Assembly: GCA_026995555.1 (NCBI GenBank)
Contig: JALWOJ010000200.1
Location: 1 to 40,081, forward strand
Length of the DNA: 40,081 nt
DNA from: Acidilobaceae archaeon
GTDB lineage: Archaea > Thermoproteota > Thermoprotei_A > Sulfolobales > Acidilobaceae
Direction: 5' to 3'
In this document: piece by piece, positions 30,149-38,961 of the stretch
Position numbering within the stretch: position 1 is the first letter of the stretch
How the letters are laid out: each line of letters opens with the position of its first letter
The notes under the pieces: generated by a model
Told to the model about the DNA's origin: nothing
Seen by the model: the letters and a program-made list of their open reading frames with translations, nothing else
Databases searched by the model: none
Program-made: the position numbers and the translations under genes

Positions 30149-31077
30149 GGTTTTTACGAAGGAGAAGAAGAGTAACAATATTGGATGTAAGACCCTACGC
30201 TTATCTCTCAGCAATCCTCTTCATAGGATCGTTTTTAGCTATTTACGTATTTTACAGAAAGCCTCTTGAGGAGGGCTTGGCAATAAGGTCTCAGCTCTTT
30301 CCTCCTCCAATACCAGCTATACCTATAGGTAAGGGCTTTCTATGGGCTTTAACTATAATACTTATAGTAGGAACTCTTCCCTTAGCATTGTATTCGAGGA
30401 AAAAGTATAACGTTATGAGGGGGTTGGAGAAGCAGGTTCCTGTCCTGATAAGAGACTTCATAGGCCTTTTGAGAAGCGGTATGAGTGTTGGAGAAGCCAT
30501 TGAAATAATGGCAAGAAGAAGCTATGGACCTTTAAATGCCTTCATAAGGACCCTTTTAGGGCTAATTAGAGCTAAGGTCCCGTTTGAGGACGCTTTTGAG
30601 GAGGCCTCAAAGACTGTACCTAAGAGGCTTGTCAGATACTTAATCCTCATAAGAGAGAGTTATAGGGCAGGAGGAATAAGTTTAGAGCTGGCTGGAAGAA
30701 TAGCTTCCCTCTACGCAGCTATAAGCGCTCTTGATGAGATCAGGGAGAGCAATTTGAAGGCATACGCTTACGTTTTAGCTATGTCAGTATTAATTTATAG
30801 TCTAGGTTCAGGCGCAATAATTTACTTAGCGGGATCCATGCAGAGCACAAAAATAGTCAGGCCCCTTTTGAAACCCGATGAAGTCTTAGGGATTTTATAC
30901 TATACGGGGATCATTTTGGCGTTCATAAGCGGAATTTTTGCAGGGAAACTAATAACAGGGGAGGCATCTGGAGGTCTTTGGTATGCATGGTTTTACATTT
31001 TGTTGACGACATTATCGATATTGCTTTCAGGAAAGCTACTGTCTTTCCACATTTTCGGGCCTAGGCCTCTGAGGTAG
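30145..31077 (+). CDS. Type II secretion F-domain (TadB/TadC-like) platform protein, second
   Basis: VLIRDFIGLLRSGMSVGEAIEIMARRSYGPL; T2SSF-like; 4-nt overlap with the preceding gene. Confidence 0.75.
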   Translation: MRFLRRRRRVTILDVRPYAYLSAILFIGSFLAIYVFYRKPLEEGLAIRSQLFPPPIPAIPIGKGFLWALTIILIVGTLPLALYSRKKYNVMRGLEKQVPVLIRDFIGLLRSGMSVGEAIEIMARRSYGPLNAFIRTLLGLIRAKVPFEDAFEEASKTVPKRLVRYLILIRESYRAGGISLELAGRIASLYAAISALDEIRESNLKAYAYVLAMSVLIYSLGSGAIIYLAGSMQSTKIVRPLLKPDEVLGILYYTGIILAFISGIFAGKLITGEASGGLWYAWFYILLTTLSILLSGKLLSFHIFGPRPLR

Positions 31078-32193
31078 CCCAAAGATGTTTGCAAGTATAG
31101 ATTCTATTAGTTTTTTAACGTTGCTGTAATACTGTGGACAGATCTCGGACTCTAAGCTAGGAAATATAACGGCCTTAGTTCCAAGGAGTATTGAAGGATC
31201 CCCGCTGATGACCTCGTTAAACTCAACAAAGCCTGAACCTTCATATCTCTCTCTCCAGTCGGGCATGGCAATCAGCACATACACCTCTCTACCCTCTCTC
31301 ATTATGTTTGCTTTCAGCCTGGCTATGGCTGCCGATCGGTCCCCAAAGGCTTCATGGAGGAAAGGTTCTGAATCAATATATATTCTGTATATTCTTCTAA
31401 GTCCCACTCTAATCCTTATTTCAATGTTATATGAATAGCCCTCAGCACCAGGTATGGGGGGTCTGGCATTAACTCTAGCCCTATACCCCAGCTCTTCAGC
31501 AACCAACTTAAAGAAGGCAAGCTCCCAAAGTCCACTTCTCCATAGATGAAAGCCTATGTCCGTCGGCTCAAACTTGTAAAGTAGCTCATATTTACCTTCA
31601 AGAGGCTTAAAATTGTTTCCGCAATCCAAGCACTCAATTTCAATTTCTGGATTTCTCTGACGTGCACCGCAACTAAGACACTTGAACACCTCTGCTATAA
31701 CTATATAATCAACACCTTCCTGTTTAAGCTCAAGGCCACACTTAGGACATATTAACCTTTTGCCTTTAGTGAACTCCTCCTCCTCACCAGTGTAACCACA
31801 AACAACGTGTTGTATTAATCTAGTCTTTATAACTAGAGGACTTCCACAGAACCTACAGACAAAATAAGGTCTAAGCCTCGTGGAGCCACATTTAGGACAT
31901 TTTAACACAGCGCTGGCTGGCTCTCTCTTAACCATGCCTAGGTCTTCAAGCAATGATAGCGCCTTTAGGGCATCCTCAGATTTAACATAACTTCCATTAA
32001 GATCATATTCAACAAGTCCGCTAGTTCTATCGATAATGGGGCTTACGGCTTGATTTTTTGATAGGGTCTGAGCACTTAAGCATATATTTTCTATGAGTTC
32101 TGGATCCTCAGAGGATTTCGGTAGGAGAACTTCCTTTATCACCTCTTCGACTCTGGACAACATCTCCCTATCTATTTCAAGACTCTCTGCCAA
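31036..32193 (-). CDS. Multi-zinc-ribbon protein, TackOD1-like domain with uncharacterised C-terminal domain
   Basis: CPKCGSTRLRPYFVCRFCGS...HVVCGYTGEEEEFTKGKRLICPKCG...VDYIVIAEVFKCLSCGAR...IECLDCGNNF; C-terminal roughly 150 aa domain. Confidence 0.6.
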   Translation of the reverse strand: MAESLEIDREMLSRVEEVIKEVLLPKSSEDPELIENICLSAQTLSKNQAVSPIIDRTSGLVEYDLNGSYVKSEDALKALSLLEDLGMVKREPASAVLKCPKCGSTRLRPYFVCRFCGSPLVIKTRLIQHVVCGYTGEEEEFTKGKRLICPKCGLELKQEGVDYIVIAEVFKCLSCGARQRNPEIEIECLDCGNNFKPLEGKYELLYKFEPTDIGFHLWRSGLWELAFFKLVAEELGYRARVNARPPIPGAEGYSYNIEIRIRVGLRRIYRIYIDSEPFLHEAFGDRSAAIARLKANIMREGREVYVLIAMPDWRERYEGSGFVEFNEVISGDPSILLGTKAVIFPSLESEICPQYYSNVKKLIESILANIFGLPQRPRPENVERQ

Positions 32194-32381
32194 GAGGTAA
32201 ACCCCTTTTTGATTCGTTCATGAAAGCTTCCCTAGGCTCCACTCTTACATAGAGGTTTATATGAACTATTAATCGTTTATGTTTTCCTGAAATTGTATCT
32301 TCATTCAACTCTCTTCATTTGGGAGCAGGAAACAAAGTAATAAGATTTGGTTAGTATTGTGTTTTTATTAGGTGCGAATCT

Positions 32382-33098
32382 TTGGTAAAGAGGAAAGGTA
32401 TACCATTAAAGATATGGTTAAGCCAAGAAGATTATCAGTTGGCCAAAGTATTAGCTGAAAAGGAGGGCTTCAACACAGTTTCTGACTTCTTGGCGGAGAT
32501 AATATCTAGGTCCCTTAGAGAAGCTGGCGTAAGCAATAAGGATCTCGAGGGAGAGTTCAAAAGACTAGAAAGATTGATAACTGATCTGCTTAATCCCTAT
32601 ACGGCTAAGATAGATGAAATCTACAGAAGGTTAGGAGAGATAATAGAAATGATCGAGAGTATGACCCAAATGAAGGTTCAAGTGAGTAAGGAGGAGGAAG
32701 AGGCTGTCGTTCAACAGAAACAGAAAAGGGCTGAAAGACCTAGAAGGGCTTCAGCCATAGAGAGGTTAAGATCAGAGGGCGTCGTGTTTCAGGAGGATAT
32801 GGGATGGCTCAAGGCCCCAGAGAAGTTCTTCCAGAAGCTGGAGAGGGAGGGGGCCGTTGTAATAGATACTAATGGTGAAAAGGTTGCCGTCGATAGAGAT
32901 CTTTGGAACAGGTTTAGAGAGGTTATAACTCAGGTCATGGTTAAGGATCCCAACGAGGCGGCTAGTCTTATAGCTGCAGCAGTGGGAAGGCCGATCGTTG
33001 CCAAGCTCTTTAAGAAGCTTGTTAGCTCTGGCCTAGTATATTATGATGAGGAATATGGCAATTGGAAAATCTCTGAGGCTCTATCTAAAAACGAGTAA
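32382..33098 (+). CDS. Ribbon-helix-helix-like N-terminus plus coiled coil plus possible winged-helix C-terminus
   Basis: IPLKIWLSQEDYQLAKVLAEKEGFNTVSDFLAEIISRSLREAG (RHH-like), heptad-rich middle, KLFKKLVSSGLVYYDEEYGNWKIS C-terminus. TTG start. Confidence 0.5.
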   Translation: MVKRKGIPLKIWLSQEDYQLAKVLAEKEGFNTVSDFLAEIISRSLREAGVSNKDLEGEFKRLERLITDLLNPYTAKIDEIYRRLGEIIEMIESMTQMKVQVSKEEEEAVVQQKQKRAERPRRASAIERLRSEGVVFQEDMGWLKAPEKFFQKLEREGAVVIDTNGEKVAVDRDLWNRFREVITQVMVKDPNEAASLIAAAVGRPIVAKLFKKLVSSGLVYYDEEYGNWKISEALSKNE

Positions 33099-34091
33099 GG
33101 TGGCTATACCTACTATAATCTGAAATAACAAAATCGTGAAAACCACTTCATACTCTTTGGCGCCTCTACCTTTAATCTTGTTTATTAGCTTTATAGTTAC
33201 ATGTGTTAAACTATAAGATTTGGGATAAGGTGGGTAAAGAAGACCTTTATCGTCTATCTTTGCGAAGTTCTCTTTATAAATTCCATCCTTTAAACCTCTG
33301 ATAAAGAGGGCAAACTCAATGAAGTACAACAGGAATAGTGTAACTCCAAACTTCTGGAAATCGTCTAGGACAACTAAAGATGCGTAGTAAGCTCCTATTC
33401 CATAGGTGAGGGCATTGCCAGGAAACACTCTGGCAGGATATTTATTGTAATAGAGAAACGAAATTAATGAAGCCATCCCTATTACTGAGGAAACTAAAGT
33501 AAGTTCGAGGGACTTCTCAAAGGCATAGATAGAGGTAAAGAAAAGGAGAAGAAGGCCCATTCCGGCCTCAAGACCATTAAAGCCCGCGAGCATGTTAAAT
33601 GCGTTGGCTGCTCCCAGAATTCCTATAGGAACTATTAATAGTGGATAGAACAGACCGAAGTTTACTACTCCTATGAAGGGTAATTCCATCGTAGAAACGC
33701 CGGCCTTTATAACCATTAGTGGTAACGCTATTGGAAATAGAAAGACTATTCTGCTCCAAACGGGAAGTCCCTTCTTCCATCCCATGAGATCGTCTATGAA
33801 ACCTAGAAATCCTGAGAGCAACAAGGTTACAACTAAAGCAAATATATCAGCACTTCTGTAGAACGATTTATTTATATAGACGAAGAGGGCCTCGAACGTT
33901 AAGATGCCAAAGGAAATTCCGATGAGGACCCATATCCCTCCAGCCTCAGCCACTTTAGGTCTATTAGGCTTATTCATGTCTTTGCCCACGAGCCCCATAT
34001 TTGTGGCAGCTCTAATCCAGAACCTTTCGAGGTAAAAGGTTGTGAAGAACGCGACAAGAGACGCTATTAATATTTTAACGTCTAAGTGCAC
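33081..34091 (-). CDS. aglH: UDP-GlcNAc:(poly)prenyl-phosphate GlcNAc-1-P transferase (GPT/MraY family, AglH-like)
   Basis: DMNKPNRPKVAEAGGIW, GFIDDLMGWKKGLP, NAFNMLAGFNGLEAG, VFPGNALTYGIGA. Confidence 0.85.
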   Translation of the reverse strand: MHLDVKILIASLVAFFTTFYLERFWIRAATNMGLVGKDMNKPNRPKVAEAGGIWVLIGISFGILTFEALFVYINKSFYRSADIFALVVTLLLSGFLGFIDDLMGWKKGLPVWSRIVFLFPIALPLMVIKAGVSTMELPFIGVVNFGLFYPLLIVPIGILGAANAFNMLAGFNGLEAGMGLLLLFFTSIYAFEKSLELTLVSSVIGMASLISFLYYNKYPARVFPGNALTYGIGAYYASLVVLDDFQKFGVTLFLLYFIEFALFIRGLKDGIYKENFAKIDDKGLLYPPYPKSYSLTHVTIKLINKIKGRGAKEYEVVFTILLFQIIVGIATLLVFR

Positions 34092-34441
34092 TTCAAATCA
34101 ACCTCTATTTTCTCTCCTTCCTCCATGATCCTTTCAAGATCCACGATATGTTCCTTAATTACTCTATTATTGATCACCTTGACTCCTTCAAGTTCCAAAA
34201 GCTTCTTCTTTATTTTAGGTCCACCAAAAGAATATCCGCCAAGCCTTCCATCTTTATATATTACTCTATGACACGGAATTACAATCGGATTCTCATTCTC
34301 TTTAAGAATTCTTGCAACGACTCTAGGACTCTTTCCCACCATCTTTGCCAAGCTAGAGTACGTCGTTACCTTTCCCGGAGGAATCAGCTGGACGAGGATG
34401 TAAATAATCTCCTTTAGGACCTCTCTATTGATATTGCTCAC
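34082..34441 (-). CDS. ogt: Methylated-DNA-protein cysteine methyltransferase
   Basis: IPPGKVTTYSSLAKMVGKSPRVVARIL, active site PCHRVI, GGYSFGG. Confidence 0.9.
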   Translation of the reverse strand: MSNINREVLKEIIYILVQLIPPGKVTTYSSLAKMVGKSPRVVARILKENENPIVIPCHRVIYKDGRLGGYSFGGPKIKKKLLELEGVKVINNRVIKEHIVDLERIMEEGEKIEVDLKCT

Positions 34442-34445
34442 CTCC

Positions 34446-35675
34446 TTAAAGGTAAAGTATTACGAAATATATAATAAGCAGGACTAGGCCGAAGGGAACG
34501 CCCAGCTTAGCCCACTCCCTCATAGAGATCTTAAGTCTGCCTGCAGCGACAATGTTAGGTATGTTTCCGGGTATAAGCATTCCGCCTGATATAAGAAGAC
34601 CCAAGAGGGCGCTTCTTATTTGGGCAACCGTCATTGTAGGACTTATCTCTGCTGCCGTTAAAGTTGCGTTGTCAACTACAGCGCTTATCGTGTTAACCCA
34701 GTAGAGTATATGTGCAGGCAGCTTAGTGAAGTACCATATTGTTATTGGGGTCAAGCTTGCGCCTAACAGCTCGAGTGCAGCAACAAATATGTAAACTCTG
34801 AAAGTCCTTATTATCACACCTCTAAGGGTCTCTGAGTAGGTAACGTTCTTCATACTGAACTCTGAAAGCTTTTCTTTATGGCCCCTCATCCTATACGCTG
34901 TAAACGCGGCTACAGCTATGATCCCCGGGATTATGTAGGCCCCCAATACATCTACTAAATACAGAAATGGTGCATTTAACTTGCTTATAGCAATCGTTGC
35001 TAAGGGCTCGCCTACAGGAGTTAAAGCTGCCCCTAAGCCAACTGCGAAGGCTGCATATACAGTAAACTCAAGCTTTCCTCTTCTATCGATCGGCAGAGCA
35101 TAAACTATTTCGGCAAGTATTACAGCAGTTACTATGACGCTTATGAAGCTCGCTATGAGCCCCAATATGGTGACAAGTATAAATGTGAAGATCGGAAGAC
35201 CTACCCTTTCGAGTATATGCCCTATTCCCCTATAGATAGGTTTATAGAAGTACAGAAATATCAGGCCAAAGATGAAGACGACCTGGGTTATGCCTATTGG
35301 ATGACCGTTTATCACAACAGGCGATGTGGCGGCCTTTAAAAATAGTAGCTTAAGGAGGTGGGTATCTTTAAATATGCCAGCTACTACATTGATTAAGACT
35401 CCTAGAAGACCCATGCCAAAGAAGAAATACTCCAGGTTCTCCTCTATTAATCTAGAAGCAAATGGCAAAATTAGGACTAAGGCCAATATGGACATTAACG
35501 CTATTGATAAATGAATTTGTGGGTGCGGAGGTATTTTGCTAATTATTAGGTCGAAGAGAGCTTCGGCCAAGCCTTCTTCCCTCTCATCCAAAGCAATTCC
35601 TCTAATAAAATTTATTCTTAAGCGATAATGGTCCTCCTTACCTCTTGACTTTAGGATAAACACTTTAAATGTCAA
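34446..35675 (-). CDS. DUF1646-like predicted cation transporter
   Basis: Polytopic; SRLIEENLEYFFFGMGLL, AVGLGAALTPVGEPLATIAISKL. Start likely TTG at 35591 (AGAGG upstream). Confidence 0.65.
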   Translation of the reverse strand: MTFKVFILKSRGKEDHYRLRINFIRGIALDEREEGLAEALFDLIISKIPPHPQIHLSIALMSILALVLILPFASRLIEENLEYFFFGMGLLGVLINVVAGIFKDTHLLKLLFLKAATSPVVINGHPIGITQVVFIFGLIFLYFYKPIYRGIGHILERVGLPIFTFILVTILGLIASFISVIVTAVILAEIVYALPIDRRGKLEFTVYAAFAVGLGAALTPVGEPLATIAISKLNAPFLYLVDVLGAYIIPGIIAVAAFTAYRMRGHKEKLSEFSMKNVTYSETLRGVIIRTFRVYIFVAALELLGASLTPITIWYFTKLPAHILYWVNTISAVVDNATLTAAEISPTMTVAQIRSALLGLLISGGMLIPGNIPNIVAAGRLKISMREWAKLGVPFGLVLLIIYFVILYL

Positions 35676-35709
35676 ATAAGGGAGTTATGGAAGAGGTAGC
35701 GGTGATTGC

Positions 35710-37155
35710 ATGAGCAGAGATATATTCGTGTTCAATACGCTCGGAAGGAGAAGGGAGAAGTTTGAGCCCTTTAGCCCTCCAATAGTAAAGATGTATGTAT
35801 GTGGTCTAACAGTATATGATTATATGCATATAGGGCATGCAAGAACATTTGTCGTATTTGATGCAATAAAGAGGTACCTAAAGCTGAGAGGCTATGATGT
35901 CATCTATGTTCAAAACATAACAGATATCGATGATAAGATAATAAATAGGGCTAGGGAGAGAGGAGTAAGCTGGAAAGAGCTTGCTGAGACGTACATAAAG
36001 GACTATATGGATAACATAAAGAAGTTGAACATCAACGTTGACTATCATCCTAGGGTTACGGAGCACATAAGTGATATAATAGATTTTATAAAGGTCTTGC
36101 TGGAGAAGGGTCACGCTTATGTTGCTAAGAGCGCCAGCGTGTACTTCGATGTGTCGTCTTACAAGTTTTACGGAGAGCTCAGCGGGAGGATTTCTAAAGA
36201 TCTTTGGAGACAGGAGGAGGAGTTCGTTTATGAGAAGAAGAACCCTTATGACTTTGCTCTCTGGAAGGCTGCAAAGCCTGGAGAGCCTTGGTGGGAGAGC
36301 CCTTGGGGTAGGGGAAGGCCTGGATGGCACATAGAATGTAGCGTTATGAGTACGAAGTTCTTAGGACCAAGGATAGATGTTCATGGAGGTGGGCAAGATT
36401 TGATATTCCCTCATCATGAAAACGAGAAGGCTCAAAGCGAATGTGCGCTGGGCGTAAGACCTTGGGTAAAATATTGGCTTCATTCAGGCATGCTAACAAT
36501 TAAAGGAGAGAAGATGAGCAAAAGCTTAGGGAACATAATAAGCCTTAAGGATCTTTTCAAGAAGTGGGATCCTAAGGTAATTAGGCTTTGGCTTCTTAGC
36601 TCCCATTACAGAAGCTATTTGGATTTTTCTGAGGAAAGCCTAGAGAGCAGTAAAATACTTTTAGATAGAATCTTAAGGGCTTCTCAGCTTTTATCAAAAA
36701 TGGTCAAGGAATTGGGCCCAGCCTACAAGGTAAACAGTAATGAGGTGTCTATAATCAGAGGCATTGAGAGGACCCTCCTAGAGTTTCATGACGCCTTAAG
36801 TGATGATTTTAACTTTGCCAAGGCCCAGAGTTCTCTGAACAAACTGCTAAACATCATTTTTTCCAAGGTTTCTCAAGTGAATAACTCAGCAGTTGCCATT
36901 GTTGCATTCAAAGCTCTCAAAGATATGAATGAGGTATTTGGGGTTGCAGACGAGTTTCTGGCCCAAGTCCCGCTTGAACAAGGTATACCTGTAGATTCAT
37001 TAATTGATCTGATAGTTGAGATAAGAGCAGAGCTGAGAAGGAGAAAGCTTTATGACCTAAGCGATAAGATAAGGGAGAGGCTCTCCCTTCTAGGAATACA
37101 GCTGATGGATAAAGGTGAGAAAACTGAGTGGTTTATCAAGAAGGTCAAATACTAG
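35710..37155 (+). CDS. cysS: Cysteinyl-tRNA synthetase
   Basis: CGLTVYDYMHIGHARTFVVFD, HGGGQDLIFPHHENE, GEKMSKSLGN. Confidence 0.95.
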   Translation: MSRDIFVFNTLGRRREKFEPFSPPIVKMYVCGLTVYDYMHIGHARTFVVFDAIKRYLKLRGYDVIYVQNITDIDDKIINRARERGVSWKELAETYIKDYMDNIKKLNINVDYHPRVTEHISDIIDFIKVLLEKGHAYVAKSASVYFDVSSYKFYGELSGRISKDLWRQEEEFVYEKKNPYDFALWKAAKPGEPWWESPWGRGRPGWHIECSVMSTKFLGPRIDVHGGGQDLIFPHHENEKAQSECALGVRPWVKYWLHSGMLTIKGEKMSKSLGNIISLKDLFKKWDPKVIRLWLLSSHYRSYLDFSEESLESSKILLDRILRASQLLSKMVKELGPAYKVNSNEVSIIRGIERTLLEFHDALSDDFNFAKAQSSLNKLLNIIFSKVSQVNNSAVAIVAFKALKDMNEVFGVADEFLAQVPLEQGIPVDSLIDLIVEIRAELRRRKLYDLSDKIRERLSLLGIQLMDKGEKTEWFIKKVKY

Positions 37156-37225
37156 CAAAGGTTTTATAGAATCAAAAGCAACAAATAGGCTGTAACCTTA
37201 GTGTTTAACTTAGAGGTGAATTAGG

Positions 37226-37561
37226 ATGCCCAAGCATAAGAAAGGTGGAACTAAGGAGAAGAGTAAGGAGTTTCCTTTGCCTAACGAGGATGAAGGTACT
37301 ATACTTTGCGTCGTTCAGCAGAACTTAGGCGGAGGCTTTTTGCAGGTCCTATGTACAGATGAGCAGATATACAAGGCCTGGATACCAGGAAAGATGAGAA
37401 GAAGGGTTTGGATGAGAGAGGGAGACGTGATCCTCTTCCTCCCTTGGGGAACGAGGGACATGAAGGGAGAAGTCGTCTATAGATATTCTAGGGACCAAGT
37501 TAAGAAGCTTATAGAAATGGGTCTGTTGCCTGAGGAGATGCTAGAGGAGGTCTTAGAATGA
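37226..37561 (+). CDS. eif1A: Translation initiation factor aIF1A
   Basis: Basic N-terminus; GTILCVVQQNLGGGFLQVLCTDEQIYKAWIPGKMRRRVWMREGDVIL (S1/OB fold). GAGGTGA upstream. Confidence 0.92.
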   Translation: MPKHKKGGTKEKSKEFPLPNEDEGTILCVVQQNLGGGFLQVLCTDEQIYKAWIPGKMRRRVWMREGDVILFLPWGTRDMKGEVVYRYSRDQVKKLIEMGLLPEEMLEEVLE

Positions 37562-38364
37562 GATGGAGAAGTAGGTGGCTGAAAAGAGAAAGAGAAGAAT
37601 TACTTGATAGGAGAAAGGATAGAGATCTCATAAAGACCGTAGAGGAGGTCTTTGATTCGATAACGCTTGGCCATCTTTACAGGTTGGAAGCTAAGGGCAT
37701 TATCTGGGAGATAAAGGGGGTTGTCAGTTCAGGTAAGGAAGCTAGGGTCTACTGGGCAAAATCAAAAAACGGTGAAGATCTGGCCGTTAAAATATACCTA
37801 TCTTTCACTGCAGAGTTTAGAAAGAGTATAAAGAAGTATATAGAAGGAGATCCAAGATTTGAAAAAGTTCCAAAAAATGATTTTCGAAAGCTTATCTATG
37901 AGTGGACCCGGAAGGAGTTTAGAAATCTTAAGAGGCTAAAAGAGGTAGGCGTGAGGGTGCCCAAGCCAATAGCTTTTCAAGGCAATATTTTAGTTATGGA
38001 GTTTCTTGGAGAGAATGGATATAGAGCACCTCTCCTTGTTGAAGTGGTTGACGATCTCTCCGATGATGAACTTTTTAAAATATGGGAGGATGTGCGTGAG
38101 CAGGTATCGAAAATAGTGTGCGAGGCCGGGCTAGTTCATGCAGATCTAAGTGAATATAATATAATGGTTTGGAAGGAGAAACCTTGGATAATTGATGTTG
38201 CCCAAGCAGTTCACTTAGAACACCCACTTTCTGTAGAGTTCTTGGAGAGGGATCTCAGAAATCTAAAGTATTTTTTTGGTGAAAGGCTCGAAATAGAGGA
38301 TGAGATAGAGAAACTCAGAGGTGATCTCTTGAAATGCCTCAGGAAGGAAGCGCACAGCCAGTAA
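37558..38364 (+). CDS. rio1: RIO1-type serine kinase
   Basis: SSGKEARVYWAKSKNGEDLAVKIYLSFTAEFRK, LVHADLSEYNIMVWKEKPWIIDVAQAV. Confidence 0.92.
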   Translation: MRWRSRWLKREREELLDRRKDRDLIKTVEEVFDSITLGHLYRLEAKGIIWEIKGVVSSGKEARVYWAKSKNGEDLAVKIYLSFTAEFRKSIKKYIEGDPRFEKVPKNDFRKLIYEWTRKEFRNLKRLKEVGVRVPKPIAFQGNILVMEFLGENGYRAPLLVEVVDDLSDDELFKIWEDVREQVSKIVCEAGLVHADLSEYNIMVWKEKPWIIDVAQAVHLEHPLSVEFLERDLRNLKYFFGERLEIEDEIEKLRGDLLKCLRKEAHSQ

Positions 38365-38936
38365 GGCCTAGGATGTACGTTAAAGTACCACCAGATAGAT
38401 TAGGTGTTGTTATAGGAACTAAAGGCGAAGTCAAGAAAGAACTTATGGAGAGAACGGGAACTATCATAAATGTTGATACAGAAAATGGTGTTGTAATTGT
38501 AGAGGGTGAGTCTTCAAGGACAAGTCCCATAAACGTTATGAAGGCAGCTGAGGTCGTTAAAGCTATTGCCTATGGTTTCCCTCCGGAGAAGGCCTTTAAG
38601 CTGTTAGATGAAGATAAAGTTTTGGTAATTGTAGACCTCAAAAATATTGTAGGTGATAGTCCAAACCATCTGACAAGGATTAAAGGTAGAATAATAGGTG
38701 AGGGCGGTAGGGCGAGAAGAACTATAGAGGAGATGACGGGGACTGATATTGTCGTCGGAGATACCTATGTTGCAATTATAGGAGATTACGAGAGGGCTAT
38801 GGTTGCTAAGGAGGCTGTAGAGATGCTTGCTGAGGGTAGAATGCACAGCACTGTTTACAGAAGAATAGATCAGCTCATGAGAGAAATTAAGAGAAGAGAA
38901 AGGTTGAGATTGTGGGAAGATAAGGGCCAGTTTTAA
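38334..38936 (+). CDS. KH-domain protein (archaeal Dim2/Pno1-like)
   Basis: GVVIGTKGEVKKELMERTGTIINVDTENG and RIKGRIIGEGGRARRTIEEMTGTDIVVGD; adjacent to rio1 and aIF1A. Confidence 0.88.
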   Translation: MPQEGSAQPVRPRMYVKVPPDRLGVVIGTKGEVKKELMERTGTIINVDTENGVVIVEGESSRTSPINVMKAAEVVKAIAYGFPPEKAFKLLDEDKVLVIVDLKNIVGDSPNHLTRIKGRIIGEGGRARRTIEEMTGTDIVVGDTYVAIIGDYERAMVAKEAVEMLAEGRMHSTVYRRIDQLMREIKRRERLRLWEDKGQF

Positions 38937-38961
38937 CTTGGAACCTTCAGGTTGAAGAAGG

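Noticed and set aside
32194-32381. Short ORFs in the divergent gap (e.g. MKASLGSTLT at about 32220)
   Set aside because: Ten codons, no RBS; region better explained as two divergent promoters.
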